This document shows positions 5,088 through 5,270 of a stretch of 5,270 nucleotides of DNA, piece by piece. Below the pieces are notes generated by a model that did not search any database, was not told the DNA's origin, and saw nothing but the letters and a program-made list of their open reading frames with translations. Position numbers and translations under genes: made by a program. Origin of the DNA: Chloroflexales bacterium (GTDB lineage Bacteria; Chloroflexota; Chloroflexia; Chloroflexales; Chloroflexaceae); the NCBI GenBank assembly GCA_013336035.1, contig JAAXUL010000624.1, positions 1 through 5,270 on the forward strand, written 5' to 3'. How positions within the stretch are numbered: position 1 is the first letter of the stretch; each line of letters opens with the position of its first letter.

Positions 5088-5270
5088 ATGCTGAACGCGA
5101 AGGAGAAGGCGTCCACAGGGCTTCACGCCGCCGAGCCGCCGCCAGAGGTGGGGCCCATGGTCAGGCTAGCCCACCTGGGGCGACAGCTGCTGCTCGTGCC
5201 CGAGGCCCTGCTGCTAGCAGCCCTGCTCGGCATCCACAGCGCCTTTGGGCCCTCACCGCTCCTCGCCCTC
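5088..5270 (+). CDS. Unidentified membrane protein, 3' end missing
   Basis: The frame runs from ATG 5088 to the right edge, 61 codons with no stop. AGGA at 5077-5080 lies 7 bases before the ATG. The first 32 residues are polar (MLNAKEKASTGLHAAEPPPE...), followed by a hydrophobic segment at about 33-53 (LLLVPEALLLAALLGIHSAFG), likely the first membrane helix. An in-frame ATG at 5157, behind AGAGGTGGGG, is an alternative start that would put the helix near the N-terminus. Codon choice is strongly GC-rich like the neighbours. Too little is visible to name a family. It is divergent from the PspC-domain gene, so the two could share regulation. Confidence 0.6.
   Translation, partial: MLNAKEKASTGLHAAEPPPEVGPMVRLAHLGRQLLLVPEALLLAALLGIHSAFGPSPLLAL

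Overview
The window looks like ordinary chromosomal DNA from a GC-rich bacterium. My best guess is the Chloroflexota (Chloroflexus/Roseiflexus-like). That rests on protein style, high GC and strong C/G codon preference, not on a marker gene, so I hold it loosely. No mobile element, CRISPR array, tRNA or rRNA is visible.

Left part, plus strand (2-1258): the C-terminal four fifths of a dihydroorotate dehydrogenase-like flavoprotein runs in from the left edge. It ends at a strong hairpin (851-875). A separate transcription unit follows, with a perfect TATAAT box, an AAGGAG ribosome binding site and a 95-residue soluble protein I do not recognise.

Middle part, minus strand (1402-3331): a citrate synthase-family gene lies downstream of a short-chain dehydrogenase (SDR) gene, 70 bases apart and probably co-transcribed. 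Both have a conservative change at a catalytic residue: Asp to Glu in the citrate synthase and Ser to Thr in the SDR.

Right part, minus strand (3490-4878): rsfS (ribosome silencing factor) sits behind a clear sigma-70 promoter and is coupled to a 71-residue single-pass membrane protein. The rsfS frame has no ATG, GTG or TTG where the conserved N-terminus begins. The best start is an ATC placed 8 bases after AGGAG, giving the normal family length of 114 residues. This is the most interesting observation in the window, because it resembles the AUU-started, self-regulated infC gene. Upstream of rsfS, after its own hairpin terminator, lies a PspC-domain membrane protein with a LiaI/LiaF-like C-terminus.

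Right edge: a good sigma-70 promoter (5010-5037) reads rightward into the first 61 codons of an unidentified membrane protein. Its -10 box overlaps a mirror-image -10 on the other strand. No gene-free stretch exceeds about 210 bases. The genes do not form one pathway; they look like several small independent units: flavoprotein, SDR/citrate synthase, ribosome hibernation, and envelope stress.
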